From assembly GCF_022763345.1 (NCBI RefSeq), contig NZ_JALEGS010000024.1:1-64000 (forward strand): a DNA stretch of 64,000 bases. The letters run 5' to 3'. The position numbers and the translations under genes are program-made. Origin of the DNA: Phaeodactylibacter sp. GTDB lineage: Bacteria; Bacteroidota; Bacteroidia; Chitinophagales; Saprospiraceae. Under the pieces are notes generated by a model. It searched no databases and was not told the origin of the DNA. It saw nothing but the letters and a program-made list of their open reading frames with translations. Of this stretch, positions 1 to 9,515 are shown in pieces (position 1 is the stretch's first letter; each line of letters opens with the position of its first letter).

Positions 1-455
1 CCGTACTTTACCAGGATTCCACTACGGCTACGCCACTGGCCAGCGGGCTTGGGCTCGATACCATTCAGACGCAAATCTTCCCTAGCGGGCTACATACTTT
101 CCAGGTGGAAATCACCACGCCCGATGGCTGTTCCTATTTCGCCACCGTGCAAGGGAATTTTATGGAAATTATCGTTGCTGTGCCCAATACCTTTACCCCT
201 AACCGGGATGGCGCAAACGACTTCTTCAATTTCGTAGCACAGGCCAATATCGAGGACCTGGAGGTGCTGGAATTCAAGGTCTACAACCGCTGGGGCCAAC
301 TGGTCTACGACAATGAAACGCCGGACGATGGATGGGACGGCAACGCCAATGGAAAGGAGCAACCTACCGAGGTCTACTTCTACCTCATTCGGATTGCCCG
401 TCCGAACGGATTTGAGCTGGGCACCTTCCAGGGGGATGTGACCCTGATCCGGTAA
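1..455 (+). CDS. C-terminal end of a T9SS type B (gliding-motility-associated) surface protein, partial
   Basis: The reading frame is open from the left edge of the window, so only about the last 150 residues are visible. They contain the type B (CHU_C) sorting domain: a VPNTFTPN-DG start, a YNRWG-LVY core, a DGWDG element and an ending in TLIR just before the stop. In Bacteroidota this domain directs passage through the type IX secretion system to the cell surface. The passenger part lies outside the window, so its function cannot be stated. A strong terminator follows the stop codon. The same sorting domain ends the giant PKD protein on the opposite strand at 1730-5602. Confidence 0.9.
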   Translation, partial: VLYQDSTTATPLASGLGLDTIQTQIFPSGLHTFQVEITTPDGCSYFATVQGNFMEIIVAVPNTFTPNRDGANDFFNFVAQANIEDLEVLEFKVYNRWGQLVYDNETPDDGWDGNANGKEQPTEVYFYLIRIARPNGFELGTFQGDVTLIR

Positions 456-472
456 GCTAACCTACAGGAATC

Positions 473-510
473 AAAAAAGCGCCAAACGATACGTCGTCTG
501 GCGCTTTTTT
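473..510 (+). terminator. Intrinsic terminator after the type B surface protein gene
   Basis: A 17-bp stem with a single mismatch (arms 473-489 and 494-510) closes on a TACG tetraloop and ends in six T. The left arm starts with six A, so the hairpin can also serve the opposite strand, where the C1 peptidase gene ends at 581. It fits a bidirectional terminator between convergent genes. Confidence 0.85.
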
Positions 511-580
511 GTTGGCGACCGTTTGTTATTGCTGATGCCCCCGGGTGAAGTACACGCGGGCACATGGTGGTCACATTGGG

Positions 581-1678
581 TTATAAATTCAGCTTGCTCG
601 CAATATCTGTTGGAATAGCATCCTTGTGCACCATCAAGCCCACCGTTTTCATACGAAAGTAAGGAGCTGACATGTATAGGAAGCCTTCATAATCACTGAT
701 TTCGCCCCAGCTGTTTTTGGTGATGTAGTAAGTCTGCCCCTTCTGATCTTTAGCTAAGCCAGTGAGGTGCATGAGATGGTCATCGGTTGTCGAGAAGTTT
801 TCGAAAGCTTTCTGCCGGTTTTCTTGCGTTACCTTAATCTCATCCACAGGGCTTTTGAATTGGTCGTCATCGTTCTGGTTCTCAGGTAGTATAGCCAGGC
901 CATCTCCAGCGCTGAAGCCTTTCTCGCTGACATCTCCATCCCAGGCTACGGTGTACCCATTGCTGAGTGCATATTCTGTAATCGCCTGTAGTTCATCGAG
1001 CGGCACATTGAAGTAGCTGCCGTTGGAATAATTATCAGGAATCTCGAGAATGAAAGTCTCGTAGAAAGGGTGGTGCGCAAAGGACGTCAGCGATACATAG
1101 TCATCCGGATTGATAGGCAGGGCTTTTTTGAAGGATTCTGGTGTGTGAGTCTTGCCTTTATAAGAGAACGACTCCGGCACAGCGCCCATATACTGATCGA
1201 TGATGGCTTCAAACGCGCCGGGCCACTTTTCACTGGGGCGCTTGCTTTCCAAGACACCGTCCAAAAAACCTTTCAGCGCGGCTTCCATTTCACTATGATC
1301 ATGGTAGCGGTCGCCCTCCTTTAAACCGGAATAGACAGACTCCGGTACTGCGCCGGCCATTTCCAGGGCACGCATCACATCGTGGTTCAGGCTGCCCTGA
1401 CTGAAGTTAGCTTTGCCCTGCCGCAGGACATAGTTGCGGGCTTTATCCTTGTAAATATTGCGGACTATATACATTTCAGAAAGGTCATAGCTGTCCTCTC
1501 CCAGGCGCATCAGCTCTGCTTCAATAAAGGAAATGGTAGAGAAACTCCAGCAGGTACCGGTGCGTTGCTGGTTTTTCACATCAGTGCATTTCAGCTCTTT
1601 CTCAACTGTAAATTTGTACTGTCCGAATACAGGGACCGAGAGCAAAAAAATTACTGTCCCCAACATCCATTGTTTCAT
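581..1678 (-). CDS. Secreted C1 family peptidase, aminopeptidase C / bleomycin hydrolase type
   Basis: The 365-residue product is a papain-fold cysteine peptidase of the PepC/bleomycin hydrolase kind. It starts with a signal peptide (about residues 1-20). The oxyanion Gln is Q37 and the catalytic Cys C43 lies in a GTCWSF motif. The His is most likely H301 in HLMHLTG and the Asn N322 in KNSWGE, so the catalytic set is complete. The exported form is common in Bacteroidota, whereas the classical enzyme is cytoplasmic and about 450 residues. It stands alone between two T9SS surface protein genes and may process peptides in the periplasm or outside; that location is inferred from the signal peptide. 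Confidence 0.85.
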   Translation of the reverse strand: MKQWMLGTVIFLLSVPVFGQYKFTVEKELKCTDVKNQQRTGTCWSFSTISFIEAELMRLGEDSYDLSEMYIVRNIYKDKARNYVLRQGKANFSQGSLNHDVMRALEMAGAVPESVYSGLKEGDRYHDHSEMEAALKGFLDGVLESKRPSEKWPGAFEAIIDQYMGAVPESFSYKGKTHTPESFKKALPINPDDYVSLTSFAHHPFYETFILEIPDNYSNGSYFNVPLDELQAITEYALSNGYTVAWDGDVSEKGFSAGDGLAILPENQNDDDQFKSPVDEIKVTQENRQKAFENFSTTDDHLMHLTGLAKDQKGQTYYITKNSWGEISDYEGFLYMSAPYFRMKTVGLMVHKDAIPTDIASKLNL

Positions 1679-1729
1679 GCTGCTATTGTGTTTTGTTTGG
1701 CACTGGAATCCAGGCCGGGTGAAAAAAAA

Positions 1730-4700
1730 TTATCGCAATAAGGTAATATTTCCTTTGGTTTGGTAAGATTCCTGGTTAAAACACCTTACTTCCAGGTAAT
1801 ACCCATAGACATCAGCCGGAAGTTCCCGGTTTCGGAAGGTGCCGTCCCAACCGTCATGCTGTGGGTCAGATGTTTCGTAAACCTGCTCTCCCCAGCGGTC
1901 ATAGATGACGAAGTAGAGCTCGTCAATAGTGCCTCCCTTCACCTGAAGGCGGTCATTCAGCCCGTCCCCGTCTGGTGTAAAGGCATTGGGCACAAAAATA
2001 TAGGGCGTCAGGCATTCCGAAAGCCAGAAGATTTGTACCACCTCCTCATTCGAGCAACCATTGCCATCCGTGACCCGAACGGTGAAGGCCCTTGAGGTGT
2101 CCACAAAGACCTGCGGATTGAATACCCCCGGATTGCTCAGCCCGTTCGGAGGCAGCCATTCGTAAGTGTAATCGGGGTCCTGTGTGGCCAGCAATTGAAC
2201 CAACTGAGGTTCGAATATAGTATCGGGAGTAGCCGATACGTCCAGTGGAGGCACTGTGGAGGTTACGGAAACAGCTATGGAGAGTGTTTTCACACAACCG
2301 AGTTCATTGGTAACCCATACTTCAAAATTGCTTCCCGCTCCTGCATCAACCGTCACGGCAGAAGTGCCCTGCCCGTTCAGAATATTTTCATCGGGCAGCC
2401 ACTCATAGAACAAGTTCTGGTCCGGTGCCAGCTCGATGACTTCAAGTGTGGCGGTATCACCTTCGCAAATGCCTACAGTCGCATCGGTAAACACCAGAAT
2501 GTTGCTCCCCTCCACCTGCACGCTGTCCTGCACAAAACAACCCAGGCTATCCTTGATGGCAACGTAAAAGGTCCGCAGCCCGGAAGGGTTAATGGTAAAA
2601 CTGGGGTTGTCGCTCAGCTCTACACTGAAGTCCGCTTCGTCCGACCAGGCGTAACTTGCAGCTTGTGCGCTAAATGCAGACAGGGTCAGGCTCCCCTCAC
2701 AAATCAGGGTGTCATTGCTCAGGGTATAATTTATCGGCGGGGCCACTTCCACCATGATCTCCCGCTCAAAAACACAGTTGCCACCGGTTTCCTCCATGAC
2801 CACGGAATAAGTTTGAGGGGCATCCAGGGTAGCAGTAGGGTTGGGGCTGTTCTCATCACTCAATCCGGCTGCCGGCGACCAGGTGTAGGTATACCCTGGG
2901 AGTGGATTAGGATTGAGGTTTAAAGCTAGGCCCGGGCACCCTTGTAAAGTATCAGGGAGCATGGGTTCTGGAATATTTATGGCAACCGGTTGAATGATTT
3001 CATCCACGCAGCCATCACTGGAGGTAACAACCAACTGCACCTCGTAGATACCAGAGGCGGTGAACGTGAGTTCCGGATTAGCTCCGGCACCTGTCGCACC
3101 GTTACCGAAGTCCCAACCCCAGTCGATAATGTCGCTTTGTGTATTGACAGAGGCATCCGAAAATTGCACCGTTACGGAATCTGTGCAAGCAGTGATGTCA
3201 TATGTAAAACCAGGCGTAATTTGTGGTGCGGTCACCTCGACCTGCTGAATTATAGTGTCCGGGCAAGCACTAAAATTATCCAGTATAGTCATGACTTCGT
3301 AAGTACCTGGCCCAGGGTAAGTATAGCTTACGGCACTCCCCTGCCCCACGGCACCGGGATTGTCTGGGTCACCAAAATACCAGTCATAAAACGGTGCATT
3401 GACACTCGTACTGCTGAACTGCACCGTAAACCCGCTGCACTGCTGCACCACCTGAAAACTATCCTGAGGAAAAGTGTCAATCTGAATCAGCTGCACACTA
3501 TCCACCAGCGTACATCCAAATTGATTCTCCAGGCTGACCGTTAGCCCGTAACCGCCCGGTGCAGGAGGAGAAATAAAAACAGTCGGATTGTCATTGCCAA
3601 AAACAAGAAGGGAATCGGGCGCCCAAAGATAAGTGAGTGTATCCGTAAGGTCTTGATTGATGACCGCCGCTGCCCCAAGCGCACCCGGGCAAATCCCGCC
3701 CTGACTGGTGGTAATGACGTTTATGGCATTCCCGGTTACCGTTACGGAATCTACGGCAGTACAACCGAGCGCATCCCTAACCAGAACATAATACACTGCT
3801 GAGCCCATTGGGCTGACCTGCAGCGTGTCCCCTTCCCCAATCGGTTCAGTCAGCGCTGCATCTGCATACCAGTTGTAGAAGACCGCATTCGGATCGCTGG
3901 CCTGCAAGGTGAAGTCCGGAACGCAAATGGTGGTGTCCGGAGGAAGACTGGGGTTCAGGGCAGGGGCTACTTCCACCAGGACTTCCGTTTCTAAACTACA
4001 GTTGCCTGCTACATCTGAGACCGTTACCGAATAAGCGGTGGTTTCCAAAGGCTGAACGACTGGATTAGGCAGGCTGGGATCTTCGATATCTGGATGGCTG
4101 CCCCAGGAATAGGTGTAAGCCGCGTTGAAATCAGGATTCAGCGCAGTACTGTCTCCAGGGCACTGACTAAACTGTAAAGCCGTCAGGGCATTGCTCAGCA
4201 GCTTCACATCTATCGTTTGGCTGAGGGTGTCCGTACAGCCTTCAGTGGAAGTCAGCGTAAGGGCAACGGTGTAAGTTCCGGCTTCTTCAATCGTGAAAAC
4301 GGGCGAAGGGGCCTCACTCGTAAGCCCGCCCGGGGTTACCGTCCAGTTCCAGGAAGCGATATCGTGCAAGGTGTCCTCACTATTGTCTTGTACCTGCAAG
4401 GCCGCCACATCACTGCAACCGTCGATTGACAATTCAAAATCAGGCACCAAGGTATTGGGCTTCAGGTGAATCTCTTGAAAAGCGGTATCCTCGCATACTT
4501 CACCGGGCGCAACGATGAGCATGACCGTATACTGCCCGGTATCTGAGAAGGTGTACACGGGGTCCGTCATCGCAGAAGACGCCCCAGGGTTACCAGGGTC
4601 ATTAAACAGCCACAGGTAATTGCTGGAGCCATTGCTCTGATTATCAAAGTTGACAGTGAGGCTGCCACATTGCACCTCGGGGGCTGCAAAGGCGGCATCG

Positions 4701-5602
4701 GCTTCTCCACAGAGCCCAATATTGTATTGAAAATCCCGGCGGGTGGTGGAAATCAGAATACCATCCCGGTACTCTTCCACGCAAATGCCCACCACGAACT
4801 GCCCCTGAGTGACCGGAAAACCGGTTAGCAAGCCGGTTTCGGAGTTGATACTTAATGGCGCTCCGCCGGGCGAGCCGTTGAGCATATTATCGACGTTGTA
4901 GGGCGGATCGATCCACTGTATCTCATCGTAGGGCGGATTATTGGGGGGCTGAGGCTGGGGAATATCGGGCGTGGCACCAGTCAGGGGCGTACAAAGCCGG
5001 TAAACAATAGAATCTCCATCCTGATCAATGGCGGACTGGTCGAAGACGATGGGCTCATTGACGCAAATATAGATGGGCGGCCATTCCTTAAATTTAGGAT
5101 TGCTGTTGCAGGCCTCCAAAGCCGCTTCGGAAATCGTCACGCCATAGGTTGCCCCGGTGTCGAGCGGGTCGACAATATTGACAATGGTTTCGTTCCGGCA
5201 GCACCTTTGGTACGCCAGCTGATACCCTCCGGGAATGGGCGGCAACGTCACAATAGTGCGGTAAGTCGTAGTGTGGACGCAGACATCCGGCGGGACGACC
5301 AGGCATTCGCTCGTCAGCACCGGGTTGAGGGTATCGTTGTTCATCAGCGGGAGCAGGATCTCTTGCAACAGCACATTGTCCTCATTAAAAACGCCTATTG
5401 AAGCCGGGTTATCAAACCAGGCATTGGGGTTGCCGTTATAGCAATCCCGGAAAATGGTCAGGGTGATTTCGTATTCATCATTGCCAAGACAGGTGTAATT
5501 CATTTCTCCCCCTACGATATGCGTGGCCTGCAAAACGTTGGGCAGGCACAACAGCAGGAAGGACAACAGTACACCAAAACGAAGCAACGGGTTCCACATC
5601 AT
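1730..5602 (-). CDS. Giant PKD-domain surface protein with T9SS type B sorting domain
   Basis: I place the start at the tandem ATGs 5602/5599, which open a clear signal peptide (MMWNPLLRFG onward); an upstream in-frame ATG at 5659 would add a stretch before it. The mature protein of about 1265 residues begins with the THIVGGE-NY domain frequent in Bacteroidota surface proteins. PKD-like and Ig-like repeats follow (YLWLFNDP, YDWYFGDP, WGWDFGNG cores). The C-terminus is a type B sorting domain with FVPNAFTPDGDG, YDRWGEQVY and DGWDG. Two blocks in the middle resemble each other over roughly 450 residues. It is probably a secreted adhesin or matrix protein. It is divergent from the sigma factor gene. 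Confidence 0.9.
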   Translation of the reverse strand: MMWNPLLRFGVLLSFLLLCLPNVLQATHIVGGEMNYTCLGNDEYEITLTIFRDCYNGNPNAWFDNPASIGVFNEDNVLLQEILLPLMNNDTLNPVLTSECLVVPPDVCVHTTTYRTIVTLPPIPGGYQLAYQRCCRNETIVNIVDPLDTGATYGVTISEAALEACNSNPKFKEWPPIYICVNEPIVFDQSAIDQDGDSIVYRLCTPLTGATPDIPQPQPPNNPPYDEIQWIDPPYNVDNMLNGSPGGAPLSINSETGLLTGFPVTQGQFVVGICVEEYRDGILISTTRRDFQYNIGLCGEADAAFAAPEVQCGSLTVNFDNQSNGSSNYLWLFNDPGNPGASSAMTDPVYTFSDTGQYTVMLIVAPGEVCEDTAFQEIHLKPNTLVPDFELSIDGCSDVAALQVQDNSEDTLHDIASWNWTVTPGGLTSEAPSPVFTIEEAGTYTVALTLTSTEGCTDTLSQTIDVKLLSNALTALQFSQCPGDSTALNPDFNAAYTYSWGSHPDIEDPSLPNPVVQPLETTAYSVTVSDVAGNCSLETEVLVEVAPALNPSLPPDTTICVPDFTLQASDPNAVFYNWYADAALTEPIGEGDTLQVSPMGSAVYYVLVRDALGCTAVDSVTVTGNAINVITTSQGGICPGALGAAAVINQDLTDTLTYLWAPDSLLVFGNDNPTVFISPPAPGGYGLTVSLENQFGCTLVDSVQLIQIDTFPQDSFQVVQQCSGFTVQFSSTSVNAPFYDWYFGDPDNPGAVGQGSAVSYTYPGPGTYEVMTILDNFSACPDTIIQQVEVTAPQITPGFTYDITACTDSVTVQFSDASVNTQSDIIDWGWDFGNGATGAGANPELTFTASGIYEVQLVVTSSDGCVDEIIQPVAINIPEPMLPDTLQGCPGLALNLNPNPLPGYTYTWSPAAGLSDENSPNPTATLDAPQTYSVVMEETGGNCVFEREIMVEVAPPINYTLSNDTLICEGSLTLSAFSAQAASYAWSDEADFSVELSDNPSFTINPSGLRTFYVAIKDSLGCFVQDSVQVEGSNILVFTDATVGICEGDTATLEVIELAPDQNLFYEWLPDENILNGQGTSAVTVDAGAGSNFEVWVTNELGCVKTLSIAVSVTSTVPPLDVSATPDTIFEPQLVQLLATQDPDYTYEWLPPNGLSNPGVFNPQVFVDTSRAFTVRVTDGNGCSNEEVVQIFWLSECLTPYIFVPNAFTPDGDGLNDRLQVKGGTIDELYFVIYDRWGEQVYETSDPQHDGWDGTFRNRELPADVYGYYLEVRCFNQESYQTKGNITLLR

Positions 5603-5742
5603 GACAAGGACTGATTTAAGTGCAAAAAGATAAGGCAGAATTCCCGGCTGCCGAAGCAAAAGGAGGCAAATTGGAAGCTATTGTCCGAAAAATAGTAAGG
5701 CTGTACACCAAAAAACCTATCTTTTGCATCTGCTCTAATGTG

Positions 5743-6321
5743 ATGAAAGTTGTGAATCGAAAATACCAATTTGTGACGGAGGAAGACTTGATCGAAGCCT
5801 GTCTGCAAAAAGACCGGCGCGCGCAGAAGGTGCTGTACGACCGCTATTCACCGGTGATGTACGGGGTTTGCAAGCGCTATGTCAAGTCTCCGGAAGATGC
5901 AGAGGATGTCTTGGTGGAAGCCTTCTACAAAGTCCTGACCAACCTGCACCAATACAAAGGCAGCGGCAGTTTTGAGGGCTGGATCCGGCGGATCGTGGTG
6001 AACGAGTCGCTTATGTTTTTGCGCAAGCGCCATAATTTCCGCCTAACACTGGAAATCAGCGAAGTGGACCAGCCGACCACGACCAACGTCATCAACCGGA
6101 TGGCAGCAGAAGACATCCTGGGGCTGCTTAGCAAGCTGCCCACGGGCTACCGCACGGTATTTAACCTGTACGTACTGGAAGGCTACAAGCACCGGGAAAT
6201 TGCTGACATGCTGGGCATCAGCATCAATACTTCGAAGTCACAGCTTATACTGGCCAAAAAGAAAATGCAGGATATGCTTGAAGATTTTGGCTACCCCGGG
6301 CTTCAAAAATTCAATAAATGA
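5743..6321 (+). CDS. RNA polymerase sigma factor, ECF/sigma-70 family
   Basis: The 192-residue protein has sigma region 2 at about residues 12-85 (YDRYSPVMYGVCKRY, then the PEDAEDVL-EAF core) and a region 4 helix-turn-helix at about 125-180 (GYRTVFNLY, then IADMLGIS). I chose ATG 5743 because homology begins just after it; the frame is open back to 5620. A TATCTTTTG stretch at 5718-5726 could be the -7 element, but its spacing to a -33 box is poor. The downstream gene encodes a one-pass membrane protein of anti-sigma-like layout. The divergent neighbour is the giant surface protein, a possible but unproven target. Confidence 0.9.
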   Translation: MKVVNRKYQFVTEEDLIEACLQKDRRAQKVLYDRYSPVMYGVCKRYVKSPEDAEDVLVEAFYKVLTNLHQYKGSGSFEGWIRRIVVNESLMFLRKRHNFRLTLEISEVDQPTTTNVINRMAAEDILGLLSKLPTGYRTVFNLYVLEGYKHREIADMLGISINTSKSQLILAKKKMQDMLEDFGYPGLQKFNK

Positions 6322-6334
6322 ACTGCCCGGTTTT

Positions 6335-6371
6335 CATGATTTGCCTGTATAGAAGGAAACGGTAAATCATG
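6335..6371 (+). repeat. Inverted repeat between sigma factor and anti-sigma-like gene
   Basis: Arms CATGATTTGCC (6335-6345) and GGTAAATCATG (6361-6371) pair over 11 bp with one G-T pair and a 15-nt loop. There is no T-tract, so it is not a standard terminator. It lies 40 nt before the downstream start codon and may be an operator or an mRNA hairpin that sets the ratio of the two products. Confidence 0.45.
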
Positions 6372-6410
6372 CTCAACGTTACATTAACCCTGTAAAAAAT
6401 ACGCCATACC

Positions 6411-7229
6411 ATGGCCAATAAAAAAGATCTCTTTTCCATATTTCAGGACAATCAGCACCTGTTTGATTCCGCTCCATCGCCGCGGGCCTGGGACAAACTG
6501 GAACGACGCCTCGACGGGCACCGCAGCCGCAACCGCCTGTCTACGCTTCGTACGATTTCGATGGCAGCAGCCGTACTGCTTTTGGCGGTGGTCGCAATTC
6601 TGATTTCCATTGCGGTTGGAGAAAAGCCCACCCGGTTGCTCAACAAGGGCCCACAGCCCCTGGCTTCCGAACAACTGCAAGCTGATGATGTAGAAGCCGC
6701 TGAAGAACTGCGGCAGACCCTGTATGCGCAGCGGGCCGAACAGCAACGGCAACGCCCAATCAACGAAGGCCCGGCTGACCGCAAGCTCATACTGGCCAAA
6801 AACCGGTCGGCCTCCACCGCACTCGAATCCCTCAACCGCTTCGACTGGATAGAAGGAGAATGGCAGCCACAGGATTCCAAAGCTCACCCGGCTATACAAT
6901 GGAAGAAAATTGGCGATCATGCTATCGAAGGGCAGATGACGCAAGGCGAAGCAACCGAGCACATCCGTATTTTTCAGGACGGTGAAACGCTCTACTTTTC
7001 GACGGATTTCCGCAAGGACCAGCAAGTCCGTTTTGCCCTGCAGTACGCTACGCCCAATACCGCCGTTTTTGAAAGCAGCTCCGATGGCTTTCCTAAGCAG
7101 GTCACCCTCACCCGGAGCAGAAACAACCGTTTGACGCTCAAGTATGAGCAAAAAGATGCAGCCGCAGCACCGGGGCTCCTCAACCGCAGGCAGCAGGTCC
7201 GTTCCTGGTACAAAATTCAGCTGCAATAA
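6411..7229 (+). CDS. Anti-sigma-like single-pass membrane protein with DUF6265-like C-terminal domain
   Basis: The 272-residue protein has a cytoplasmic N-terminus (1-46, helical), one transmembrane helix (about 47-69), a Gln/Glu-rich linker (about 75-125) and an outer domain. The outer domain begins LNRFDWIEGEW and has a lipocalin-like pattern of short strands similar to DUF6265. The layout and the position just after an ECF sigma gene suggest an anti-sigma factor. No zinc-binding ZAS motif is visible, so the role rests on context. The C-terminal domain assignment is tentative. Confidence 0.6.
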   Translation: MANKKDLFSIFQDNQHLFDSAPSPRAWDKLERRLDGHRSRNRLSTLRTISMAAAVLLLAVVAILISIAVGEKPTRLLNKGPQPLASEQLQADDVEAAEELRQTLYAQRAEQQRQRPINEGPADRKLILAKNRSASTALESLNRFDWIEGEWQPQDSKAHPAIQWKKIGDHAIEGQMTQGEATEHIRIFQDGETLYFSTDFRKDQQVRFALQYATPNTAVFESSSDGFPKQVTLTRSRNNRLTLKYEQKDAAAAPGLLNRRQQVRSWYKIQLQ

Positions 7230-7325
7230 GTAGTTCCTACGAACTATATCCGTTTGTGCTCATTATAATGAATACACTTTTATTCATTGGCAAACCAATG
7301 CCCAACACGAAGCGAGCCCACGGAT

Positions 7326-9014
7326 ATGAATTTCTTGCTGCGCCATCTTGAAAATGAAGTGCCAGAGTCAGCGCTCCTGGAAGGAGAAGCCTTGCTGGAA
7401 GGTGGTGCAGTAGAAGCGCTTCACGAACTGGAAAAACAGCTTTGGATCGCGCAGTCCGAAGGCTTCGAGGTGGAAGTCCAACTCTCCGGTCAAAAAGTCA
7501 CCGCAGGCACCTGTGAGTGTGACGCCTTTAAGGCATCCGGCATTTGCGGGCACTTGGTCGGCACTTTACTTCAGGTACGACAGCAGCAACAGCGCCAAAA
7601 GGAAAAACGTGAGCAAAAGAAAAAAGCCACCAACACCCCCCGCCGCCTGACCACCGGCGTAGTCCTCGATCAGGTCGACCCTGGAGAACTGATTGACTTT
7701 GTGCGGGAATATGCCCGTACCCACCGTAATTTTTCCATTGCTCTGAAAGCACGCTTTGCCTCCTCCGTTTCCAATCTCAACAGTAAAGACAAATACTTAC
7801 AGCTGCTGGATACCACCATTAACGCAGTACGCAAGTCCGACCGGCAGATTACAATGCGGGGTGCCCAACGGCTTAGCAGAGTGCTCGATGAACTGCATCA
7901 ACAAATGGAACAGCATCTGGACGCCGGCAATTTAGTCGAAGTAGCGGACATCGCACTGAGCATTATTGAAAAAATCAGCCCCGTGCTGTCCAAAGTACAG
8001 CGGAAACGGGAACAAGTCAGGGTACAGCTGGTGGGGGCATTTGACTACCTCTTTGAGCTGGTTGACCGGTCCCCTGCACCCCAATTGCTCCGAAGGCTGT
8101 GGGCTGATAGCCAGCGTGAATACCCCAAGCGTACTTACCAGAGCAACCGCCTCGATGGCTACTTTTTCAAGCTGATGCTCAGCACTGCACAGGAGCCTTA
8201 CCAGTTGGAAGCCCTGCTTGAAACGCTGGAAGATCGGGTCGGTCAGGAAGAAGAAAAAGACGGGACCGGGGCTGATTACATCCTCTTGCAAATTGCCGTG
8301 CTGGAAAAGCTGGACAGAGCGGAAGAAGCCCGTCAACTGATAGAAGCCCACCTCACGTCCCCGGACATCCTCGATTACGCTATAAAACAGGCACAGCGGC
8401 AAGGCAACCGGCCACGGGAAAAAGCACTGGCGCAGATCGGGCTGCGGCTGGACATGCCGGAAGTGTATCAGGACCGGCTGGAAGCATTGCTGCTGAAGAT
8501 TTCCGAGGCAGAAGCAGATGCCAACAGCACAAAAACCTACGCGCTTTTGCAGTTTTTCCGTAAGCTCGACCTGCGGTTTTACAAAAAAGCCCGGGAAGCC
8601 ACACCAAAGCCGGAACAACCAGCCCTCTTTGAGAACACCCTCACTCAGCTCCGGCAGCGCCCCTATAGCGCTGAGCTGCGCAACACTCTTGCCGGCTTAC
8701 TGCTTGCTGAAGAACAGTGGCCGATCCTGATGGCTTATGCGGAGGAAGTGCAATCCCTCGACTTGCTTAGCGAAATAGATGAAACGCTCCTCCCCCTTTT
8801 TCCGGAACGAGTACGGCAGCTGTACCGGCAACTCCTCCACGAGTATGCCCGACATTACGTGGGCCCCAAAACGGCCCGGCGCATCGCCCTTGCCCTGCAG
8901 CATCTCCAATCCCTCGGCGCACAAAAGTTTGTGTCAGAACTGGCAGAGGAACTGCGCGTGCAATACCCCGAACGCCACACCCTTACTGCCGAATTATCCG
9001 CATTTGAAGAATAA
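7326..9014 (+). CDS. SWIM zinc finger domain protein
   Basis: The product has about 562 residues from ATG 7326; an earlier in-frame ATG at 7287 adds 13 poorly structured residues. The SWIM motif is C63, C65, C74 and H76 (CEC, then CGH), a zinc site used for nucleic-acid or protein binding. A Gln/Lys-rich charged segment follows, then a long helical repeat region of TPR-like character to the end. Related Bacteroidota genes often sit next to a SNF2-type helicase; none is present here. The stop is 16 nt before rlmH, so co-transcription is likely. The molecular role is unknown. Confidence 0.75.
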   Translation: MNFLLRHLENEVPESALLEGEALLEGGAVEALHELEKQLWIAQSEGFEVEVQLSGQKVTAGTCECDAFKASGICGHLVGTLLQVRQQQQRQKEKREQKKKATNTPRRLTTGVVLDQVDPGELIDFVREYARTHRNFSIALKARFASSVSNLNSKDKYLQLLDTTINAVRKSDRQITMRGAQRLSRVLDELHQQMEQHLDAGNLVEVADIALSIIEKISPVLSKVQRKREQVRVQLVGAFDYLFELVDRSPAPQLLRRLWADSQREYPKRTYQSNRLDGYFFKLMLSTAQEPYQLEALLETLEDRVGQEEEKDGTGADYILLQIAVLEKLDRAEEARQLIEAHLTSPDILDYAIKQAQRQGNRPREKALAQIGLRLDMPEVYQDRLEALLLKISEAEADANSTKTYALLQFFRKLDLRFYKKAREATPKPEQPALFENTLTQLRQRPYSAELRNTLAGLLLAEEQWPILMAYAEEVQSLDLLSEIDETLLPLFPERVRQLYRQLLHEYARHYVGPKTARRIALALQHLQSLGAQKFVSELAEELRVQYPERHTLTAELSAFEE

Positions 9015-9030
9015 TTCCTAATTTCCCGAC

Positions 9031-9504
9031 ATGAAAGTAGAACTGTGGGCGATTGGAAAAACCAACGAACGCTACCTCGAAACCGGTATTGAGGTATATG
9101 CCAAACGGCTGAAGCACTATCTGAAGTTTGAGTTCAACATCTTGCCGGACGTTAAAAAAGCGGGCAAGCTAAGCCCGGTACAGCTGAAGGACAAGGAAGG
9201 TGAAACCGTACTTAAAGCCTTACAGGCAGGCGATTACCTTGTGTTGCTGGACGAGCGCGGCAAACGCATGACCTCAACCGCCTTTGCGGAATTCATCAAC
9301 CACAAGTTGCAGCTCAGCCACCGGCGTATCATTTTCCTTATTGGAGGCGCCTTTGGTTTTTCACCAGCCCTCTATGAAAGAGCCGACCACAAAATTTCGC
9401 TTTCGGATATGACGTTTTCTCATCAGATGATCCGGTTGTTTATGGCAGAGCAAATCTACCGCGCCATGACCATCCTCAACAATGAGCCTTATCATAACGA
9501 CTAG
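9031..9504 (+). CDS. rlmH: 23S rRNA (pseudouridine-1915-N3)-methyltransferase RlmH
   Basis: The product is a 157-residue SPOUT methyltransferase, the family's usual length. RlmH methylates N3 of pseudouridine 1915 in helix 69 of 23S rRNA using S-adenosylmethionine. Visible signatures are LDERGK, the knot segment FLIGGAFGFSP and the C-terminal LSDMTFSHQM...EQIYRAMTI with the ending NEPYHND. It is followed by a rhomboid gene after 11 nt and a YdcF-like gene after 3 nt more, so these form one transcription unit. Confidence 0.96.
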   Translation: MKVELWAIGKTNERYLETGIEVYAKRLKHYLKFEFNILPDVKKAGKLSPVQLKDKEGETVLKALQAGDYLVLLDERGKRMTSTAFAEFINHKLQLSHRRIIFLIGGAFGFSPALYERADHKISLSDMTFSHQMIRLFMAEQIYRAMTILNNEPYHND

Positions 9505-9515
9505 AAACCACGACT

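Noticed and set aside
2195..2923. Long open frame on the plus strand inside the giant PKD gene
   Set aside because: It is antisense to an obvious multi-domain coding region and its translation shows no domain or signal.
6384..7226. 280-codon open frame on the minus strand opposite the anti-sigma-like gene
   Set aside because: It mirrors a gene with a clear start, membrane helix and context; the antisense translation is rich in Phe/Gly without any motif.
7932..8618. 228-codon open frame on the minus strand opposite the SWIM gene
   Set aside because: Shadow frame of a helical coding region; no recognisable domain and no promoter.
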